Of a stretch of 5,872 nt of DNA, positions 3,627-5,872 are shown piece after piece. The DNA comes from an uncultured Oscillospiraceae bacterium (GTDB lineage Bacteria > Bacillota > Clostridia > Oscillospirales > Oscillospiraceae): NCBI GenBank assembly GCA_934546685.1, contig CAKTEB010000107.1:1-5872 (forward strand), read 5' to 3'. Position 1 is the first letter of the stretch. Every line of letters begins with the position of its first letter. Under the pieces are notes generated by a model that was not told where the DNA came from, searched no databases, and saw only the letters and a list, made by a program, of their open reading frames with translations. A program made the position numbers and the translations under genes.

Positions 3627-5872
3627 TTATTTCTTCTTCATATGGGCGCTGGCAGTTTTCAGCATCAGCCGTTTGGTACCCACCTTATCGAAGGCCACCT
3701 CCAGCAGCGCGTCGCCGTTCATTTTGAGGATGCTCACCACCATGCCCTCGCCGAAGGCCGTGTGCTCCACCATATCGCCCTTGCTGAGCTCCAGCATAGG
3801 AGCCGCCGGGGCAGGTCTGGGGGCCGTGGGCTTTCTGGGTGCATTGTGGGGCGCGCCATAGCCGGAGCCGTAGCGGCCGGAGCCGGATTGGGCGGTATAC
3901 TGGCTTCTGGGCGTCTTCTTCCGCTCCTCCAGGCAGTCCTCTGGGATCTCATTTAAGAACCGAGACACCCGGTTGAAGCTGGTGCGTCCGTAGAGCATCC
4001 GCTGCTTGGCGTGGGTGAGATACAGCCGCTCCTTGGCCCGGGTGATGGCCACATAGCACAGCCGCCGTTCCTCCTCCATCTCATCGGGATCCGTAAAGAC
4101 CCGCATGCCAGGGAACAGGCCGTCCTCCATGCCCACCAGGAACACGTTGGGGAATTCCAGCCCCTTGGCGCTGTGCATGGTCATCATCACCGCCGCATCC
4201 GCCTCTTCGTCGTACTTTTCAATGTCGGTGTACAGGCTGACCTCCTCCAGGAAGCCGCCCAGAGTGGGGGCTTCTGCCCCTTCGACATAGGTGATGATAC
4301 TGGATTTCAGCTCCTGGACGTTCTCCTTCCGCGCCCGGTTCTCCACCGTGTCCTTAGCCTCCAGCATGGTGATGTAGCCGGTGCGGCGGAGCACCTCGTC
4401 ATAGAACTCCGGCAGCGGCAGATCATGGCTCAGCTGCCGCAGCCCTCGGATCAGCTCCACAAAGGCCTCCAGCTTTCCCGCCGCCTTTTCGAGGGACGGA
4501 TAGCCGCCGGGATCCGCGATCACATCGAACAGCGGGATCCCCGCCGTTACCGCCTGGCGTTCCGCGGATTCCAGGGTCTTTCCGCCAATGCCCCGGGCCG
4601 GGACGTTGATGATGCGCCGAAGCCGCAGATCGTCGGTGTTGTTGTTAATGACGCAGAGATAGGCCAGCATGTCCTTGACCTCGGCCCGGTCGAAGAAACG
4701 GGTGCCGCCGATAATCCGGTAGGGAATGCCGTTGCGCTTGAAGGACATTTCTATGGCGTTGGACTGGGCGTTGGTGCGGTAGAGCACTGCATTGTCCTTA
4801 AAATGCTGCCCCTTGCTGAGGCCCGCCAGGATCTTGGAGGAGACAAAATTAGCCTCCTCATTCTCATTATAGGCCTGATAGACCACGATCTTGTCGCCCT
4901 GGTCGTTGTCCGTCCAGAGCTTCTTGCCCTTCCGCCCCTTGTTGTGGGCAATAACGGCGTTGGCCGCCTCCAGGATGTACTTGGTGGAGCGGTAGTTCTG
5001 CTCCAGACGGATCACCCGAGCCCCCTGATACTGCTTTTCAAAGCTCAGGATGTTCTCGATGGTAGCGCCCCGGAACCGGTAGATGGACTGATCGTCGTCG
5101 CCCACCACGCAGATATTCTCATATCGCCCGGACAGCAGCGTGGACAGGAGATACTGGAGATTGTTGGTGTCCTGATACTCGTCGATGAGCACATACCGGA
5201 ACTTCCGCTGATAATAATCCCGTACCTCCTCATACTCCTGGAGCAGCTGCACAGTCAAGAGGATGATATCGTCGAAGTCCACCGCGTTGGCGGCCTTCAG
5301 ACGCTTCTGATACTCCGCATAGGCCTTGCCTACCCGCTCGGCCCGGAAATCCGAGTCCGCCTTGGCATTCCGGAGGTACTCCTTGGGATCGATCATCTGG
5401 TCCTTGGCCGCGGAGATGGCGGAGAGCACGGATTTGGCCGGGAAGCTCTTGTCGTCCAGCCCTATGTCCCGAATGACCTCCTTCATGACCTTCTCCGAAT
5501 CCGTGGAATCGTAAATCGTAAAGCTGGAGTCATAGCCCAGCCGCTCGATATCCCGCCTGAGGATCCGGCAGCAGGCGGAGTGGAAGGTCATGGCCCACAC
5601 GCCGTCTCCCTGCTCCCCCAGCATCCGTTGGAGCCGATCCTTGAGCTCGTTGGCCGCCTTGTTGGTAAAGGTGATGGCAATGATGCTCCAGGGCACCGCG
5701 GGATCCAGGGCACAGAGATTCTCCGCCCGGGCCCGATCCTCCTCATTGGGTGACCGGACATACTTCTCCAAAAAATCTACGTCCTCCTCGGTCACAAAGC
5801 CCGGGATCTCCTCGCTGTCCGAGGCGCTGCCGAACCGGATCAGGTTGGCGATCCGGTGGATCAGTACGGTGG
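3627..5872 (-). CDS. pcrA: ATP-dependent DNA helicase PcrA (UvrD family), 5' end outside window
   Basis: This superfamily 1A 3'-5' helicase unwinds DNA in repair and plasmid or chromosome replication and removes RecA filaments or stalled RNA polymerase. The 747 visible residues open in frame at the edge: the first, TVLIHRIANLI, directly follow where the Walker A GSGKT should lie, and the two edge bases (CC) fit the last two bases of a Thr codon. In visible-residue numbers: motif Ia AITFTNKAANE (65-75), Ib TFHS (95-98), motif II DEYQDT (230-235), III GDDDQSIYRFRG (257-268), IV QNYRST (291-296), V TMHSAKGLEFP (564-574), VI YVAITRAKERLY (606-617). A Gly/Ser/Tyr then Pro/Ala-rich linker (about 647-693) leads to a Tudor-like tail (about 696-743, HTAFGEGMVV), the RNA-polymerase-binding module of PcrA. 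The GTG at 5795 is an internal Val, not a start. Oddity: about 40 extra residues precede motif Ia. yunB follows after 43 bases. Confidence 0.95.
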   Translation of the reverse strand, partial: TVLIHRIANLIRFGSASDSEEIPGFVTEEDVDFLEKYVRSPNEEDRARAENLCALDPAVPWSIIAITFTNKAANELKDRLQRMLGEQGDGVWAMTFHSACCRILRRDIERLGYDSSFTIYDSTDSEKVMKEVIRDIGLDDKSFPAKSVLSAISAAKDQMIDPKEYLRNAKADSDFRAERVGKAYAEYQKRLKAANAVDFDDIILLTVQLLQEYEEVRDYYQRKFRYVLIDEYQDTNNLQYLLSTLLSGRYENICVVGDDDQSIYRFRGATIENILSFEKQYQGARVIRLEQNYRSTKYILEAANAVIAHNKGRKGKKLWTDNDQGDKIVVYQAYNENEEANFVSSKILAGLSKGQHFKDNAVLYRTNAQSNAIEMSFKRNGIPYRIIGGTRFFDRAEVKDMLAYLCVINNNTDDLRLRRIINVPARGIGGKTLESAERQAVTAGIPLFDVIADPGGYPSLEKAAGKLEAFVELIRGLRQLSHDLPLPEFYDEVLRRTGYITMLEAKDTVENRARKENVQELKSSIITYVEGAEAPTLGGFLEEVSLYTDIEKYDEEADAAVMMTMHSAKGLEFPNVFLVGMEDGLFPGMRVFTDPDEMEEERRLCYVAITRAKERLYLTHAKQRMLYGRTSFNRVSRFLNEIPEDCLEERKKTPRSQYTAQSGSGRYGSGYGAPHNAPRKPTAPRPAPAAPMLELSKGDMVEHTAFGEGMVVSILKMNGDALLEVAFDKVGTKRLMLKTASAHMKKK

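Noticed and set aside
4011..5753. A 580-codon open frame on the plus strand opposite pcrA
   Set aside because: The minus strand carries an intact helicase with every family motif. The opposite frame is open because of GC-rich codon bias, resembles no family, and has an Ile/Leu/His/Gly-rich composition typical of antisense shadows.
5793..5795. GTG 5795 as the start of the helicase gene
   Set aside because: The frame stays open upstream and encodes TVLIHRIANLI, the conserved helix after Walker A, so the gene continues beyond the window.

Overview
This window looks like ordinary chromosomal housekeeping DNA from an endospore-forming Clostridia-type Firmicute with a GC-rich genome, plausibly Oscillospiraceae-like. 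Three things suggest this: a sporulation gene (yunB), Gram-positive PcrA and LigA proteins, and GC-rich coding DNA (about 60% by eye) with purine-rich Shine-Dalgarno sites. The family-level placement is an inference from protein flavour and needs a tree. All genes lie on the minus strand, so they read from high to low coordinates.

Region 3627-5872 holds the 3' portion of pcrA, a UvrD-family DNA helicase; the window cuts it just after the Walker A loop. After 43 bases comes yunB (2942-3583), a membrane-anchored sporulation protein. It is followed with no gap by ligA (966-2939), the NAD-dependent DNA ligase. The three genes look like one transcription unit that ends at a textbook intrinsic terminator (906-949). 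pcrA and ligA are neighbours in Bacillus and act on related problems (unwinding or clearing replication and repair intermediates, and sealing nicks). The sporulation gene between them is the odd member.

Between the terminator and the next gene is a non-coding, AT-rich interval of about 460 bases. From high to low coordinates it holds a dense G-run (possible G-quadruplex) tract just past the terminator, a tandem site matching the WalR (YycF) box, several GTAAC motifs in one orientation, and a near-consensus SigA promoter (TTGACA, 17 bases, TATGAT). That promoter drives the last gene (1-446), an N-terminal fragment of an exported SleB/Hydrolase_2-type cell-wall hydrolase cut by the window edge.

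I see no defence system, mobile element, CRISPR array, rRNA or tRNA. The points most worth a second look are the WalR-like box upstream of a wall hydrolase, the G-run tract, yunB within the pcrA-ligA unit, and an insertion of about 40 residues in the first helicase domain of PcrA.
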